64,000 bases of DNA from assembly GCF_002115745.1 (NCBI RefSeq), contig NZ_JFKB01000008.1:62001-126000 (forward strand). Reading direction: 5' to 3'. The DNA is from Thalassospira alkalitolerans. GTDB lineage: Bacteria; Pseudomonadota; Alphaproteobacteria; Rhodospirillales; Thalassospiraceae. The notes beneath the pieces are model-generated. The model had not been told where the DNA came from and ran no database searches. It saw only the letters and a list, made by a program, of their open reading frames with translations. The first letter of the stretch is position 1; every line of letters starts with the position of its first letter. The translations under genes and the position numbers were made by a program. Shown here piece after piece: positions 1-9,263 of the stretch.

Positions 1-405
1 GAAGATAGCCTTGCAAACAACCGTGCCTGCAAGCTGCAAGGATGCCTTTCGACACCTCTGCTTACATGTACCCCAAGCGGCATATAAGAAGACTAACTCC
101 AAACATCCACGTAAAAGGCACATATTCACGAATTTTTTTTTGAACCTGTCAGGCCGACAGGCCAGGGCGATAGCTATAGCTGCGCCGCAGCAATGTCAAG
201 CAAACCGCCTTGCATAGCCCCATGATCATGACAATTATCAATCTTATGTAAACCATGCGTTGTGCGACGCAACACAATAATTGACACTGACGTTTGCAAT
301 TCACATGTCTATAATTAGACTCGGTCCAAGAAGGGAGCCGCCAAAGACGCCCCCGACGTTGGATCCAATGAAAGCAATTAAGTCAGATATTTAGGGAGAT
401 CAGGC
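1..405. other. Non-coding stretch upstream of the MHS transporter
   Basis: I see no convincing gene here; the short open frame near the left end has no ribosome binding site and an unremarkable composition. The right half is AT-rich and probably carries the promoter of the transporter that starts at 406. TTGACA (281-286) and TATAAT (310-315) are both present but 23 bases apart, too far for a standard sigma-70 promoter. An imperfect palindrome, GTTGTGCGACGCAAC (259-273), could be an operator. Confidence 0.5.
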
Positions 406-1746
406 GTGACCCAATCCACTCAATCCTACGCGACCTCCACCTCCTCGGGTCTGGAACGCGACGCACGCCAACACTCGGCTGGTACGATCAACGATCCCGG
501 TCAAATCGCACTTGGTGTGATCATCGGTCGATCTTCCGAGTTTTTCGATTTCTTCGTGTATTGCATCGCATCTGTACTGGTATTCCCGCAACTTCTGTTC
601 CCTGGCGACAGCGCAATTGTCGGGACCATCCATTCCTTTGCCATCTTCTCGCTGGCGTTTATCGCCCGTCCGATTGGCTCGCTCGTCTTCATGACGGTGG
701 ATCGGCGTTATGGCCGAGGCACCAAACTGACCCTGGCAATGTTCCTGCTGGGCGGATCAACGGCGGCGATGGCCTTTTTGCCAAGCTTTGATACGGCGGG
801 CATGTTTGCCATCTATCTGCTATGTAGCCTGCGCTTTGCCCAAGGCTTGGCGCTTGGCGGCGCATGGGATGGTCTTGCATCACTTCTGGCACTGAACGCG
901 CCGGATAACCGCAAGGGCTGGTATGCAATGATGCCGCAGCTTGGCGCACCGCTTGGCTTTATCCTTGCGTCCTCGCTGTTTGCCTATCTGATACTGACCC
1001 TCTCGGCCGAGGATTTCCTTGCCTTTGGCTGGCGCTATGCCTTCTTCGTTGCCTTTGCAATCAATGTGGTGGCTTTGTTTGCCCGCCTGCGTCTGGTGGC
1101 GACCTCGGAATTTGGCAGCCTGCTTGAGCAAAACGAACTTCAAGCGGCCCGTATCCGTGACACGATTAAACACAATGGTCGTACCGTCCTTTTGGGCGCG
1201 CTTGTCCCAATGGTCAGCTATGCCCTGTTCCACTTGGTAACGGTCTTTGCGCTGAGCTGGGTCGTGCTTTATACCCCGGCCAATCCGGGCCAGTTCCTGT
1301 TAACACAGGCCGTTGGCGCGGTGCTTTGCGGGCTTGGTATTATCGCATCGGGCTTCATCGCCGATCAAATCGGCCGTCGGAAGTTACTCGGTTATTCGGC
1401 CGGTATCATCGCTGCCGGTGCCCTTCTGACACCACTTCTTTATACCTATAACATCATCAATGAAGGCATGATTGTTCTGGGTGGCTTTGCCGTTCTGGGG
1501 CTTTGCTTTGGTCAGGCGGCTGGAACGCTGGCATCGAATTTCAAACGCGAATACCGCTATACCGGCTCGGCCCTGACATCGGATCTTGCATGGTTGCTAG
1601 GTGCCGGGTTTGCGCCTTTGATCGCACTTCTGCTTTGTGTTGCCTATGGCCTGCCCGGTGTGGGTGCCTATTTGCTATCAGGTGCGGCGGTGACACTTCT
1701 GGTCCTGCATTTCAACAAGCAGTTCGGCAAGAAGAACACTGATTGA
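406..1746 (+). CDS. MFS transporter, metabolite:H+ symporter (MHS) type
   Basis: Predicted inner-membrane carrier of 446 residues with about 12 membrane segments. The order is that of the metabolite:H+ symporter branch of the major facilitator superfamily, which takes up organic acids, betaines or sugar acids by proton symport. The sequence shows a G-R-x-x-E-x-x-D-F-F start of TM1 (about residues 40-50), a loop rich in basic residues after TM2 (DRRYGRG), and a GWRYAFF motif before TM6. The start is GTG, chosen because AGGGAG lies just upstream. The gene stands alone and is followed by a strong terminator, so its substrate cannot be read from neighbours. The roughly 35 polar residues before TM1 are Ser/Thr-rich. 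Confidence 0.85.
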   Translation: MTQSTQSYATSTSSGLERDARQHSAGTINDPGQIALGVIIGRSSEFFDFFVYCIASVLVFPQLLFPGDSAIVGTIHSFAIFSLAFIARPIGSLVFMTVDRRYGRGTKLTLAMFLLGGSTAAMAFLPSFDTAGMFAIYLLCSLRFAQGLALGGAWDGLASLLALNAPDNRKGWYAMMPQLGAPLGFILASSLFAYLILTLSAEDFLAFGWRYAFFVAFAINVVALFARLRLVATSEFGSLLEQNELQAARIRDTIKHNGRTVLLGALVPMVSYALFHLVTVFALSWVVLYTPANPGQFLLTQAVGAVLCGLGIIASGFIADQIGRRKLLGYSAGIIAAGALLTPLLYTYNIINEGMIVLGGFAVLGLCFGQAAGTLASNFKREYRYTGSALTSDLAWLLGAGFAPLIALLLCVAYGLPGVGAYLLSGAAVTLLVLHFNKQFGKKNTD

Positions 1747-1784
1747 TCGCTAATTTTTCAAAGCTTCGTGCTTTGAGAATAGCC

Positions 1785-1820
1785 AACACCCCCGATGGAA
1801 AACCGTCGGGGGTGTTTTTA
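1785..1820 (+). terminator. Rho-independent terminator after the MHS transporter
   Basis: Perfect 11-bp stem AACACCCCCGA (1785-1795) / TCGGGGGTGTT (1806-1816) with a 10-base loop and a T-run. It lies 38 bases after the transporter stop and also sits downstream of the GST on the other strand, so it separates the two convergent genes. Confidence 0.85.
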
Positions 1821-1843
1821 TGTCTCGGCTGATTGGCCCAAAA

Positions 1844-2536
1844 CTAGCTGTAATTCGATGGGAACAACGCGCGCTTGGCGATATCATCGACTTCTGTTTT
1901 AAAGGTAATATCTGAGCCAACCTTACGCGCACGCTCAACTGCCGGGCGAGCAGAAATTGCAGTATGCCAGTGTTTAATGTTGGGATAAAGGTCGAGTACA
2001 TCGGGATTTTTGTGCACGAACGGTGCCTTTTCGACCCAGCCCCAAGCCGAAATATCGGCAATCGTCATATCATCGCCAACAATAAAGTCACGCCCGGCCA
2101 AATGATCATCAAGTACCTTGTAATGGCGGGCAATCTCGTTGCGATACCGGTTTACGCCATAATCGCTGCCCGCTGGCGCGACATGCTGAAAATGCACGGC
2201 CTGACCGGAAAACGGGCCAAGGCCCGATGCAATGAACATCAACCAGGACAGCAATTCACCGCGATCTTCGGGCTTACCCATAAACTTGCCGGTTTTTTCA
2301 GCCAGATAAAGCAGGATGGCGTTTGAATCAAAAACGCGCACTTCTTTGCCGCCTGCCCCGTCCGTATCAACGATTGCCGGGACCTTGCCATTGGGATTGA
2401 TGGCGCGGAATTCCGGGCTGTGCTGATCACCTTTTTTGGTATCAACCGGAACAACTTCATAAGGCAAACCGGCTTCTTCAAGGAAAAGCGAAACCTTGGC
2501 CGGGTTCGGGGTCGGGTGAAAATAAAAACGGATCAT
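1844..2536 (-). CDS. Glutathione S-transferase, nu-class / Ure2p-like
   Basis: Cytosolic 230-residue protein of the YfcG/Ure2p-like GST group, which act mainly as glutathione disulfide-bond oxidoreductases or peroxidases. The N-terminal thioredoxin-like domain (about 1-85) has T9-P-N11, the residues that contact glutathione in YfcG, the cis-Pro motif KVPAIV, and the DSNAIL turn that binds the gamma-glutamyl group. The all-helical domain follows, with the N-capping segment ADISAWGW. The ATG start is preceded by AAGGAAG. It is divergent from a second, related GST, and the shared 157-base spacer probably holds both promoters. The exact substrate is unknown. Confidence 0.88.
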   Translation of the reverse strand: MIRFYFHPTPNPAKVSLFLEEAGLPYEVVPVDTKKGDQHSPEFRAINPNGKVPAIVDTDGAGGKEVRVFDSNAILLYLAEKTGKFMGKPEDRGELLSWLMFIASGLGPFSGQAVHFQHVAPAGSDYGVNRYRNEIARHYKVLDDHLAGRDFIVGDDMTIADISAWGWVEKAPFVHKNPDVLDLYPNIKHWHTAISARPAVERARKVGSDITFKTEVDDIAKRALFPSNYS

Positions 2537-2693
2537 CGGGGCTTCCTTTAAAGGTCAGGTGGGGACGAGACATTATTTCTCGCCCGGCCTTGAGTTATGG
2601 AATGATCGGTTTAAATTGACGTATCAGAAACGTGTTGGCAAGGTCATATTCATGAACTGCCACACACCATCAATTCACAGGAGCAAATGCCCC

Positions 2694-3395
2694 ATGATCG
2701 ACCTTTATTACTGGCCAACGCCAAACGGCCATAAAATCACGCTTTTCCTTGAAGAAGCGAGACTGGAATACAAAATACACCCGGTCAACATCGGGGCCGG
2801 TGATCAGTTCAAGCCGGAATTTCTGGCCTTTTCACCCAACAACCGGATGCCTGCAATCATTGATCAGAACCCCGCCGATAGCGGCGATCCGATTACGGTG
2901 TTTGAATCGGGTGCCATCTTGCAATATCTGGCCGAAAAAACCGGCAAGTTCCTGCCAAGCGATGTCCGCGCCAGAAAAACCGTGATGGAATGGCTGTTCT
3001 GGCAAATGGGCGGACTTGGCCCGATGGCCGGTCAAAACCATCATTTCAGTGCCTATGCACCTGAAAAGATCCCCTATGCCATCAACCGCTATGTCAACGA
3101 GACAAACCGGCTTTATGGTGTGCTCAACAAACGCCTTGAAGGCCGCAATTTCATCGCAGGCGATGATTATTCGATTGCCGATATGGCATCCTATCCGTGG
3201 ATCGTCTCGCACGAAAAACAGCAACAGGATTTGAATAACTTCCCCAACCTGAAACGCTGGTTTGCAAGCATTCAGGCGCGCCCGGCGACCATCGCCGCCT
3301 ATAAGGCCGGTGAAGGTCTGCGATCTGGCGAAATGAGCGAAGAAGACAAAAAAGTCCTGTTTGGCCAGACGGCAAAAACCACAAAAAACGCCTGA
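2694..3395 (+). CDS. yfcG: YfcG-like glutathione transferase / disulfide-bond oxidoreductase
   Basis: A 233-residue cytosolic GST that matches E. coli YfcG closely in what I can recall: the start MIDLYYWPTPNGHKITLFLEEA, the FSPNNRMPAIID cis-Pro region, the FESGAILQYLAEKTG motif and the WLFWQMGGLGPMAGQNHHF helix. YfcG binds GSSG or two GSH and reduces disulfides without an active-site cysteine; T9 and N11 are present here. I chose the ATG at 2694 rather than an upstream in-frame start because AGGAG lies about 10 bases before it and the protein then begins exactly like YfcG. The C-terminus carries a Lys-rich tail. It is divergent from the GST at 1844-2536, and the two are likely paralogues. Confidence 0.9.
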   Translation: MIDLYYWPTPNGHKITLFLEEARLEYKIHPVNIGAGDQFKPEFLAFSPNNRMPAIIDQNPADSGDPITVFESGAILQYLAEKTGKFLPSDVRARKTVMEWLFWQMGGLGPMAGQNHHFSAYAPEKIPYAINRYVNETNRLYGVLNKRLEGRNFIAGDDYSIADMASYPWIVSHEKQQQDLNNFPNLKRWFASIQARPATIAAYKAGEGLRSGEMSEEDKKVLFGQTAKTTKNA

Positions 3396-3415
3396 TTACC
3401 AATCGCCACATATTC

Positions 3416-3445
3416 AAACCCCGCCCCCCGTTGGGCGGGGTTTTG
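3416..3445 (+). terminator. Rho-independent terminator after the yfcG-like gene
   Basis: GC-rich hairpin AACCCCGCCC (3417-3426) / GGGCGGGGTT (3433-3442) with a 6-base loop and TTTT, 20 bases after the stop codon. Confidence 0.85.
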
Positions 3446-3489
3446 ATTTGCCAGAAATCGATTGCATTGGAAATCCGAACCCGATAAAC

Positions 3490-3507
3490 GTTATGATATA
3501 ACATAAC
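3490..3507 (+). promoter_or_regulatory. Probable Zur box
   Basis: GTTATGATATAACATAAC matches its own reverse complement at 16 of 18 positions and has the GTTAT-ATAAC form of the zinc uptake regulator (Zur) operator in proteobacteria. It lies 20 bases before the start of the COG0523 GTPase, where Zur would block transcription when zinc is plentiful. That the gene product belongs to a family often controlled by Zur supports the call. Confidence 0.8.
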
Positions 3508-3527
3508 AAATCAACGGAGATCATTCC

Positions 3528-4748
3528 ATGCAAAGCAACCGCCTTCCGGTCACGGTTCTGTCCGGTTTTCTGGGTGCCGGTAAAACCACGTTACTGAACC
3601 ATGTGCTTAACAACCGCGCCGGGTTAAAAGTTGCGGTGATCGTCAATGATATGAGTGATGTTAATATTGATGCCGATCTTATCCGCGATGGCGGGGCGGA
3701 ACTTTCCCAATTGGATGAAAAACTGGTCGAGATGACCAATGGCTGCATTTGTTGCACATTACGCGATGACCTGTTGGCCGAAATACGCCGTTTGGCCGAT
3801 GCAGGCCGGTTTGATTATTTGCTGATTGAATCGACCGGCATATCCGAGCCCCTGCCCGTTGCCGCGACCTTTGATTTCCGCGATGAGTATGGCCAGTCAC
3901 TTGGCGATATTGCACGCCTTGATACCATGGTCACCGTGGTTGATGCTGCGCGCGTCATTGCCGATTACAGCTCAACCGACTTCCTGATTGATCGGGGCGA
4001 AAGCCTTGGCAGTGATGACGACCGCAGCATTGTTGACCTTCTGGTCGATCAAATCGAGTTTGCCGATGTCATCGTGGTCAACAAGCTTGATCTGATCGAC
4101 ACCCGTGAACGCGAAACCGTGCTTGGTATTATCCACGCGCTGAATGCCGATGCCCGTATCGTCGAAACCGATCACGGCCGGGTTGATCCATCCGAAATAT
4201 TAAATACCGGTCTGTTTGATTTTGATCGGGCACAAGATCATCCACTTTGGGCAAAGGAACTATATGGCTTTGCCGATCATGTCCCGGAAACCGAGGAATA
4301 CGGTATCAGAAGCTTTACCTTTCGCACACCATTGCCCTTTCATCCCAAACGGTTCTACGACTTCATCCATTCCGAATGGCCCGGCGTGATCCGTGCCAAA
4401 GGACATTTCTGGCTGGCAAACCGCCCCGGATGGGTGGGCGAAATCAGTCAAGCCGGGGCAGCGGTCAAGCACGAGGCCCTTGGAAGCTGGTGGTGCGCCA
4501 CACCACGAAACCACTGGCCAAATGACAATGGTTGGCGCGACCGGGTTTTATCAAACTGGGACCCGACCTTTGGCGACCGGCGTCAGGAAATCGTCTTTAT
4601 CGGTTTTGCCAATCAGATAAACGAAGCAATCCTTCGCACCCGGCTTGCCGCCTGTGTGGTTGACGAAGATGACGCCCTGATGAGTGGCAGGTTCGAACCA
4701 GATCGTTATGTAAACCTGCCCGATCCATTTCCCTATTGGGGCAAATAG
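3528..4748 (+). CDS. COG0523 (CobW/P47K) GTPase, likely zinc metallochaperone
   Basis: Cytosolic G3E-family GTPase of 406 residues. Walker A is GFLGAGKT (13-20), the family-defining metal motif is CICC (73-76), ESTGISEP follows near 102, and NKLD near 187 is the guanine-specificity motif. A CobW C-terminal domain follows (R-F-Y-D-F-I region after about 270). Members under Zur control (ZigA/ZagA/ZNG1 type) help supply zinc to client enzymes when zinc is scarce. Here the Zur-box palindrome directly upstream argues for this role rather than cobalamin or nitrile hydratase maturation; no cob or nitrile hydratase genes are nearby. Start ATG has GGAG about 10 bases upstream. Length and motifs look intact. 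Confidence 0.9.
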   Translation: MQSNRLPVTVLSGFLGAGKTTLLNHVLNNRAGLKVAVIVNDMSDVNIDADLIRDGGAELSQLDEKLVEMTNGCICCTLRDDLLAEIRRLADAGRFDYLLIESTGISEPLPVAATFDFRDEYGQSLGDIARLDTMVTVVDAARVIADYSSTDFLIDRGESLGSDDDRSIVDLLVDQIEFADVIVVNKLDLIDTRERETVLGIIHALNADARIVETDHGRVDPSEILNTGLFDFDRAQDHPLWAKELYGFADHVPETEEYGIRSFTFRTPLPFHPKRFYDFIHSEWPGVIRAKGHFWLANRPGWVGEISQAGAAVKHEALGSWWCATPRNHWPNDNGWRDRVLSNWDPTFGDRRQEIVFIGFANQINEAILRTRLAACVVDEDDALMSGRFEPDRYVNLPDPFPYWGK

Positions 4749-4755
4749 CACGCAT

Positions 4756-4789
4756 AAAAAAGCCCCCGGTCCGTTGCAGAACCGGGGGC
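4756..4789 (-). terminator. Terminator between GTPase and chemoreceptor genes
   Basis: Stem GCCCCCGGT (4762-4770) / ACCGGGGGC (4781-4789). The A-run sits on the left, which reads as a T-run on the minus strand, so it mainly serves the chemoreceptor gene ending at 4809. It may act in both directions. Confidence 0.75.
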
Positions 4790-4808
4790 CTAATCAACAT
4801 TTCACCAA

Positions 4809-6539
4809 TCAGGTGCTGCGAACTTCCGTAAGGAAGGACTCAACCGCACTGTTCAGAACCTCAGCCTGACGTCCAAGCCCTTGGACAAGGCCAAGAACTT
4901 CCGTCGAAAGGTTTTCAGCATCTTCGGCCGCTGACGACACGCCGGTGATGTTTTCCGAAACATCGCGCGTACCATGGGCAGCCTGTTCAACGTTGCGGGC
5001 GATTTCCTGGGTTGCGGCCCCCTGTTCTTCAACCGCGGCTGCAATTGTCGTTGTCGAGCCATCCAATTGGCGGATGGTTTCGGCAATTTCACTGATGGCG
5101 GTCACCGCATTGGATGTTGCCACCTGAATATCCTCTACTTGCGTGCGGATGTCTTCGGTTGCCTTTGCCGTCTGGTTGGCAAGGTTTTTGACCTCGTTGG
5201 CAACAACGGCAAAACCTTTGCCCGCATCACCGGCACGCGCGGCCTCGATCGTTGCGTTAAGCGCCAAAAGATTGGTTTGCTCGGCGATGCTTGTAATCAG
5301 CGATACCACTTCACCAATCTTATTGGCGGCCTCGGCCAGCATTTCGATTTTCTGGTGGGTCTCTTCCGATGTCCGCACCGCACCATTGGCAATGGTCGAA
5401 GATTTAGCAACCTGATTGCTAATCTCGGCAATCGATGCACTGAGTTCTTCGGCCGCAGAGGCCACAGTTTCAACGTTGCTCGACATTTCGTGCGAGGCGG
5501 TCGATACCACACTTGCACGCTGACCAACCTGTCTTACGGTACCGGTCATTGCATCAGCCGAAGTTTGCATATCGCTTGTTGCCTGAATAACCTGGGCAAC
5601 CACCTGCCCGACGCTGGCTTCAAAACTATCGGCCATTTTGCGCAAGGCATCGCGTTTTTCAGCATCGGAACGACGTTCCTGTTCCTCACGCTGGGTTCGC
5701 ATTTCTTCCATTTCGATGGTTTTGGCCTTAAAGATATCCATCGAACGTGCCAGATCACCGATCTCGCTTTTCTGATCGGTATATTTGACCTCGATATTAT
5801 GATCGCCCTGCGACAGACGCAGCATATTTTCCGAAATCGCCAACAACGGGCGGGTAATGCCCCGGCTGATCATCAAAGACATGCCAACAACCGCACACAG
5901 GATCGCCAGTGCGACAAGCCCCATGACCAGCATGCTTTTCTGGAACACGGCATTCACATCATCCATGTAAATCCCGGTTGCAACCACCCAGCCCCACGGC
6001 TCAAATGCTTTAACAAACGATAACTTCGGACGAAGCTTGTCCGATTTTGGAACCTGATAGGTATAATCGACAAAGCCTTGTCCATCTTCGCGGGCAACTC
6101 GGGCAAATTCCCGGTAATGGTGCTTGCCTGAACCATCCACAGCATCACTCAGATTCTTGCCGACAAGGCTCGGCTTGATATCATGCATCAGAACGACCGG
6201 GGTGAAATCAAAGGCAAAGAAATAGTTCTTCTCATCATAACGCAGCGACGCTAGCGCCTTTTTGGCGCCGTCCTGCGCTTGGTCTGACGTCAGTTCGCCG
6301 GACTGCTCCATCTGATAAAAATGCCCAACCAGGCTGATCGCGACTTCGACCAGGTTCTTCGTCTTGGCTTTGCGATCCTCGACCATATTGCTACGCATTT
6401 CGGTAAGGCCAAACGCCCCAACCAGCAATACCGCAAGGACAGCCCCTGCGACGATGATCAGCATGCGTTTACCGATCTTCATAGAGTTCAGATTGAACAT
6501 TCCCATCCCCATAAATCTGTGCCCGAACATAGCGGACAT
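4809..6539 (-). CDS. Methyl-accepting chemotaxis protein with single Cache domain
   Basis: Transmembrane chemoreceptor of up to 576 residues. TM1 is at about 26-46, followed by a periplasmic single-Cache domain (about 50-200, with the typical [12 protein letters not shown] core), TM2 at about 203-223, a HAMP domain (about 224-277) and a cytoplasmic signalling domain. The hairpin tip [28 protein letters not shown] is the conserved kinase-contact region. The Cache type suggests a small organic acid ligand, but this is inference. No CheB/CheR pentapeptide tail is visible. The start is uncertain: the longest frame begins at 6539 without a clear ribosome binding site; an in-frame ATG at 6500 follows GGGGATGGGA and may be the true start, since it still precedes TM1. 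Confidence 0.9.
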   Translation of the reverse strand: MSAMFGHRFMGMGMFNLNSMKIGKRMLIIVAGAVLAVLLVGAFGLTEMRSNMVEDRKAKTKNLVEVAISLVGHFYQMEQSGELTSDQAQDGAKKALASLRYDEKNYFFAFDFTPVVLMHDIKPSLVGKNLSDAVDGSGKHHYREFARVAREDGQGFVDYTYQVPKSDKLRPKLSFVKAFEPWGWVVATGIYMDDVNAVFQKSMLVMGLVALAILCAVVGMSLMISRGITRPLLAISENMLRLSQGDHNIEVKYTDQKSEIGDLARSMDIFKAKTIEMEEMRTQREEQERRSDAEKRDALRKMADSFEASVGQVVAQVIQATSDMQTSADAMTGTVRQVGQRASVVSTASHEMSSNVETVASAAEELSASIAEISNQVAKSSTIANGAVRTSEETHQKIEMLAEAANKIGEVVSLITSIAEQTNLLALNATIEAARAGDAGKGFAVVANEVKNLANQTAKATEDIRTQVEDIQVATSNAVTAISEIAETIRQLDGSTTTIAAAVEEQGAATQEIARNVEQAAHGTRDVSENITGVSSAAEDAENLSTEVLGLVQGLGRQAEVLNSAVESFLTEVRST

Positions 6540-6818
6540 GTTGGTCTTTTTTCGTTACTTTCAAGAATCCCGGAAGCGGTATGAATACAAAAAAGTGACG
6601 TCATCACCAGATGATAGAAAACCACAGATAAACAAGCATATAACAAGCGGCACATTTCTTAACTGTGATTACAATCACTTATGTGCAAATTTCCGCATAA
6701 TTTATCAATCTTCATATTCCAAAATGGCACCAGCCCCGTTTAACGATTGAACTGCGTCAAAGACAACGCCCCCCGAAATGACATCCTTTAAAACCCCCAA
6801 CCATGACAAGGACCAGTT

Positions 6819-7247
6819 ATGAACGCGCGGCCAAATGGATTTTCAAAACACAGCACTGTAATCCCCGCCCTGCATTATGATGACGCCAAGGCTGCCATCG
6901 AATTTCTGTGCCGGGCCTTTGCTTTTGAAAAGCACGCCATCTATGAAAATGAAGACGGTATTATCGAACATGCCGAACTGATTTTTGGCAATGGCATGAT
7001 CATGCTGGGTCAGGCTCGCGACAGCCAATATGGCAAACTAACCCGTCGCCCGCGCGATATCGGCGGCGTCACCCAAAGCATCTATATCATCGTGCCTGAT
7101 GCCGATCTTCACTATGCCCACGCTATTGCCGCCAGCACCGAAATCGTCATGCCGTTGGAAGCACAAAATCACGGCGGCAAGGCCTATTCCGCCCGCGATC
7201 CCGAAGGCCATATCTGGAGCTTTGGGACCTATGATCCATTTGCTTAA
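6819..7247 (+). CDS. VOC-superfamily protein (glyoxalase/PhnB-like)
   Basis: Small cytosolic protein of 142 residues with the beta-alpha-beta-beta-beta fold signs of the vicinal oxygen chelate superfamily: the opening VIPALHYDDAKAAIEFLCRAFAF, the central EHAELIFGNGMIMLG, and the closing YSARDPEGHIWSFGTYDP. This variant resembles the uncharacterised glyoxalase/bleomycin-resistance proteins of COG2764 type. Possible metal ligands are a His in HAEL and a Glu/His in the C-terminal motif. The start has AAGGA 10 bases upstream. It precedes tspO by about 110 bases on the same strand; no functional link is obvious. Confidence 0.8.
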   Translation: MNARPNGFSKHSTVIPALHYDDAKAAIEFLCRAFAFEKHAIYENEDGIIEHAELIFGNGMIMLGQARDSQYGKLTRRPRDIGGVTQSIYIIVPDADLHYAHAIAASTEIVMPLEAQNHGGKAYSARDPEGHIWSFGTYDPFA

Positions 7248-7357
7248 TCGGGGTGGGCTACCCGACGGATCATCACGATGTTTCAGAACCATGCCTCTTG
7301 CGAAAAAGGCTTTTTGAGCACTATCTTAATCAGATCAACGCCAGCAAGGGCAGGTTC

Positions 7358-7873
7358 ATGACCGATACCAACAGCACCGCCGCACCATTTCACCCCAACC
7401 ATCGGACGCGCGTTTTTGCGCTGATTGCGTTCATGGTTCTATGCCTGATCATTTCCGCGGCGGGCGGGGCGGTGACATCAACCAGTGTTGGCACATGGTA
7501 TCCGACGCTGGAAAAGCCGTTTTTCAATCCACCGAACTGGCTGTTTGGCCCGGCATGGAGCCTGATTTACTTCCTGATCGCCTTTAGCGGCTGGCGTGCA
7601 TGGCTTAAACGCGGGATTGACGGGGCAAAAGTCCCGTTTGCGATCTATGGCGCACAACTGACATTGAACCTGTTGTGGTCGTTCCTGTTTTTTGGCGCGC
7701 AATCACCCATGCTTGGCCTGATTGATATTATCGCGTTGCTGATCCTGATCATCATCAATTGCAGGATGTTCTGGCGGATTGACCAACTGGCCGGAATGTT
7801 ATTGGTGCCCTATGCGCTTTGGGTCGGGTTTGCCACCCTGCTAAACGGATCGATTTATTTCCTCAACCCATAA
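7358..7873 (+). CDS. tspO: TspO/MBR family tryptophan-rich sensory protein
   Basis: Five-helix membrane protein of 171 residues related to bacterial TspO and mitochondrial TSPO/PBR, which bind porphyrins and cholesterol-like ligands and help control tetrapyrrole or stress responses. The family signature is plain: GTWYPTLEKPFFNPPNWLFGPAWSLIY (about 47-73), and later LNLLWSFLFFG and the hydrophobic final helix. I place the start at the ATG at 7358, preceded by AAGGGCAGG; a longer frame upstream lacks a ribosome binding site. In Rhodobacter TspO damps photosynthesis gene expression; no photosynthesis genes are seen here. Confidence 0.92.
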   Translation: MTDTNSTAAPFHPNHRTRVFALIAFMVLCLIISAAGGAVTSTSVGTWYPTLEKPFFNPPNWLFGPAWSLIYFLIAFSGWRAWLKRGIDGAKVPFAIYGAQLTLNLLWSFLFFGAQSPMLGLIDIIALLILIIINCRMFWRIDQLAGMLLVPYALWVGFATLLNGSIYFLNP

Positions 7874-7937
7874 AGCCAAAGCGCCGTGGAAATTCACAGA
7901 TGAAATTCCCGCTATATTCAGAAGAATACATCGGGAA

Positions 7938-9155
7938 TTACCCCCGCATCTGCCCGGTAATGATATTTCCCCTTGGCAGGATCGTGATCGCCAACCCGGC
8001 CAGCACGCAAAATGCCCCCCCGGCAAGAAACGTTGCCTGTGCCCCGGCAAATTCCCAAAGGCCACCGGCAAGAAGGTTGCCGATCAACAGCGCACCGCCA
8101 CACACCAGATTGAACATGCCAAAGGCCGAACCGCGAAGATGTGGCGGAGCATGATCCGCCATCAGGGTGGCCAACAATCCCTGTGACATCCCCATATGCA
8201 GCCCCCAAAGAACAATCCCCGCCAAATACCCCGCCACCCCGGGCAAAACGGCAATCGCCAAATCAGCAAGGGCAAGCACGCCAATGCTTACCGCCAAAAG
8301 CCCGCTTCGCCCGATCCGGTCCGACAAAACACCGACCGGATAGGCACAAAACCCATAAACCCCATGCATCAACACCATCACAAGGGGCACAAAGCTGATG
8401 GCAATACCAACCTGATCCGCACGCAGCAGCAAGAACGCCTCGCTAAAACGGGCCAGCATCAGGATGGCGGCAACAATCATCACCATCCAGCACGCCCGGT
8501 TAAGCTTGCCTGCCTGTTTCAGGATCGCCGGACGGGCTTTGGGATGAAAGGGCTTTTGTGGTTCACGTATGGCAAAAATCAGCAATCCGACTGCCGCCAC
8601 TGCCGGTAAAACCGCAAGCCAGAAAACCAGCCTGAAATCACCAGCCGATAGCAGCATCACGCCAACCGCGATCAACGGACCAAAGAACCCGCCCATGGTA
8701 TCAAGCGATTTGCGCAACCCAAAACTTGCCCCGCGGGCTTCGGGCGGGGCCGCGTCGGCGATCAAGGCATCGCGCGGTGCGGATCGTATCCCCTTGCCAA
8801 TACGATCAATGAATTTCGCGACAACAATCTGCCCGACCCCATCGGCCAGTGGAAATATCGGCCGCGAAATAGCCGCCAAGCCATAGCCAATAACGGCCAA
8901 CCACTTCCGGCTTGCCAGCATATCCGAAAGCACACCGGCAAAAAGTTTGGTCACGGTTGCCGTGGCAACGGCCACCGCCTCGATCATGCCAATTGCAAGT
9001 GCGGATACGCCAAGCCCGCTGACCAGATAAAGTGGCAACAGGGTTTGGACCATCTCGGATGAAACATCCATCAACAGGCTGACAAAGCCCAAAATCCAGA
9101 CCGTTTTCGGCACAGATCGTGATGCGGCGGGGGAAAGGGACGAAAATACAGACAT
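7938..9155 (-). CDS. MFS transporter
   Basis: Predicted 12-helix major facilitator of about 405 residues. The first half has GFVSLLMDVSSEMVQTLLPLY at TM1 and the loop DRIGKGIRSAPRDALIAD between TM4 and TM5; the second half repeats the pattern with YPVGVLSDRIGRSG. The DRxGKGxRxAPRDALxA segment is typical of a group of uncharacterised MFS proteins. Substrate unknown. Start chosen at the ATG at 9155 rather than at 9188, because the extra 11 residues are polar and unlike the family, though the ribosome binding site is weak either way. It is convergent with tspO. Confidence 0.85.
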   Translation of the reverse strand: MSVFSSLSPAASRSVPKTVWILGFVSLLMDVSSEMVQTLLPLYLVSGLGVSALAIGMIEAVAVATATVTKLFAGVLSDMLASRKWLAVIGYGLAAISRPIFPLADGVGQIVVAKFIDRIGKGIRSAPRDALIADAAPPEARGASFGLRKSLDTMGGFFGPLIAVGVMLLSAGDFRLVFWLAVLPAVAAVGLLIFAIREPQKPFHPKARPAILKQAGKLNRACWMVMIVAAILMLARFSEAFLLLRADQVGIAISFVPLVMVLMHGVYGFCAYPVGVLSDRIGRSGLLAVSIGVLALADLAIAVLPGVAGYLAGIVLWGLHMGMSQGLLATLMADHAPPHLRGSAFGMFNLVCGGALLIGNLLAGGLWEFAGAQATFLAGGAFCVLAGLAITILPRGNIITGQMRG

Positions 9156-9263
9156 TAAAGCGCCCGGCTTGTGATGATCATACACCACAAGCCAATACGC
9201 GATTGGTTATCACCTGCAAACAGATAAAATAGAAAAACGTTGCTTTGCCTGGGGGTAAGCCCC

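Noticed and set aside
11-217. Open frame at the left end
   Set aside because: No ribosome binding site, no recognisable features, and basic low-complexity composition.
281-315. TTGACA and TATAAT as a promoter for the first transporter
   Set aside because: The spacer is 23 bases, too long for a sigma-70 promoter.
4974-6023. 349-codon plus-strand frame
   Set aside because: It is antisense to the chemoreceptor gene, whose Cache, HAMP and signalling motifs are clear.
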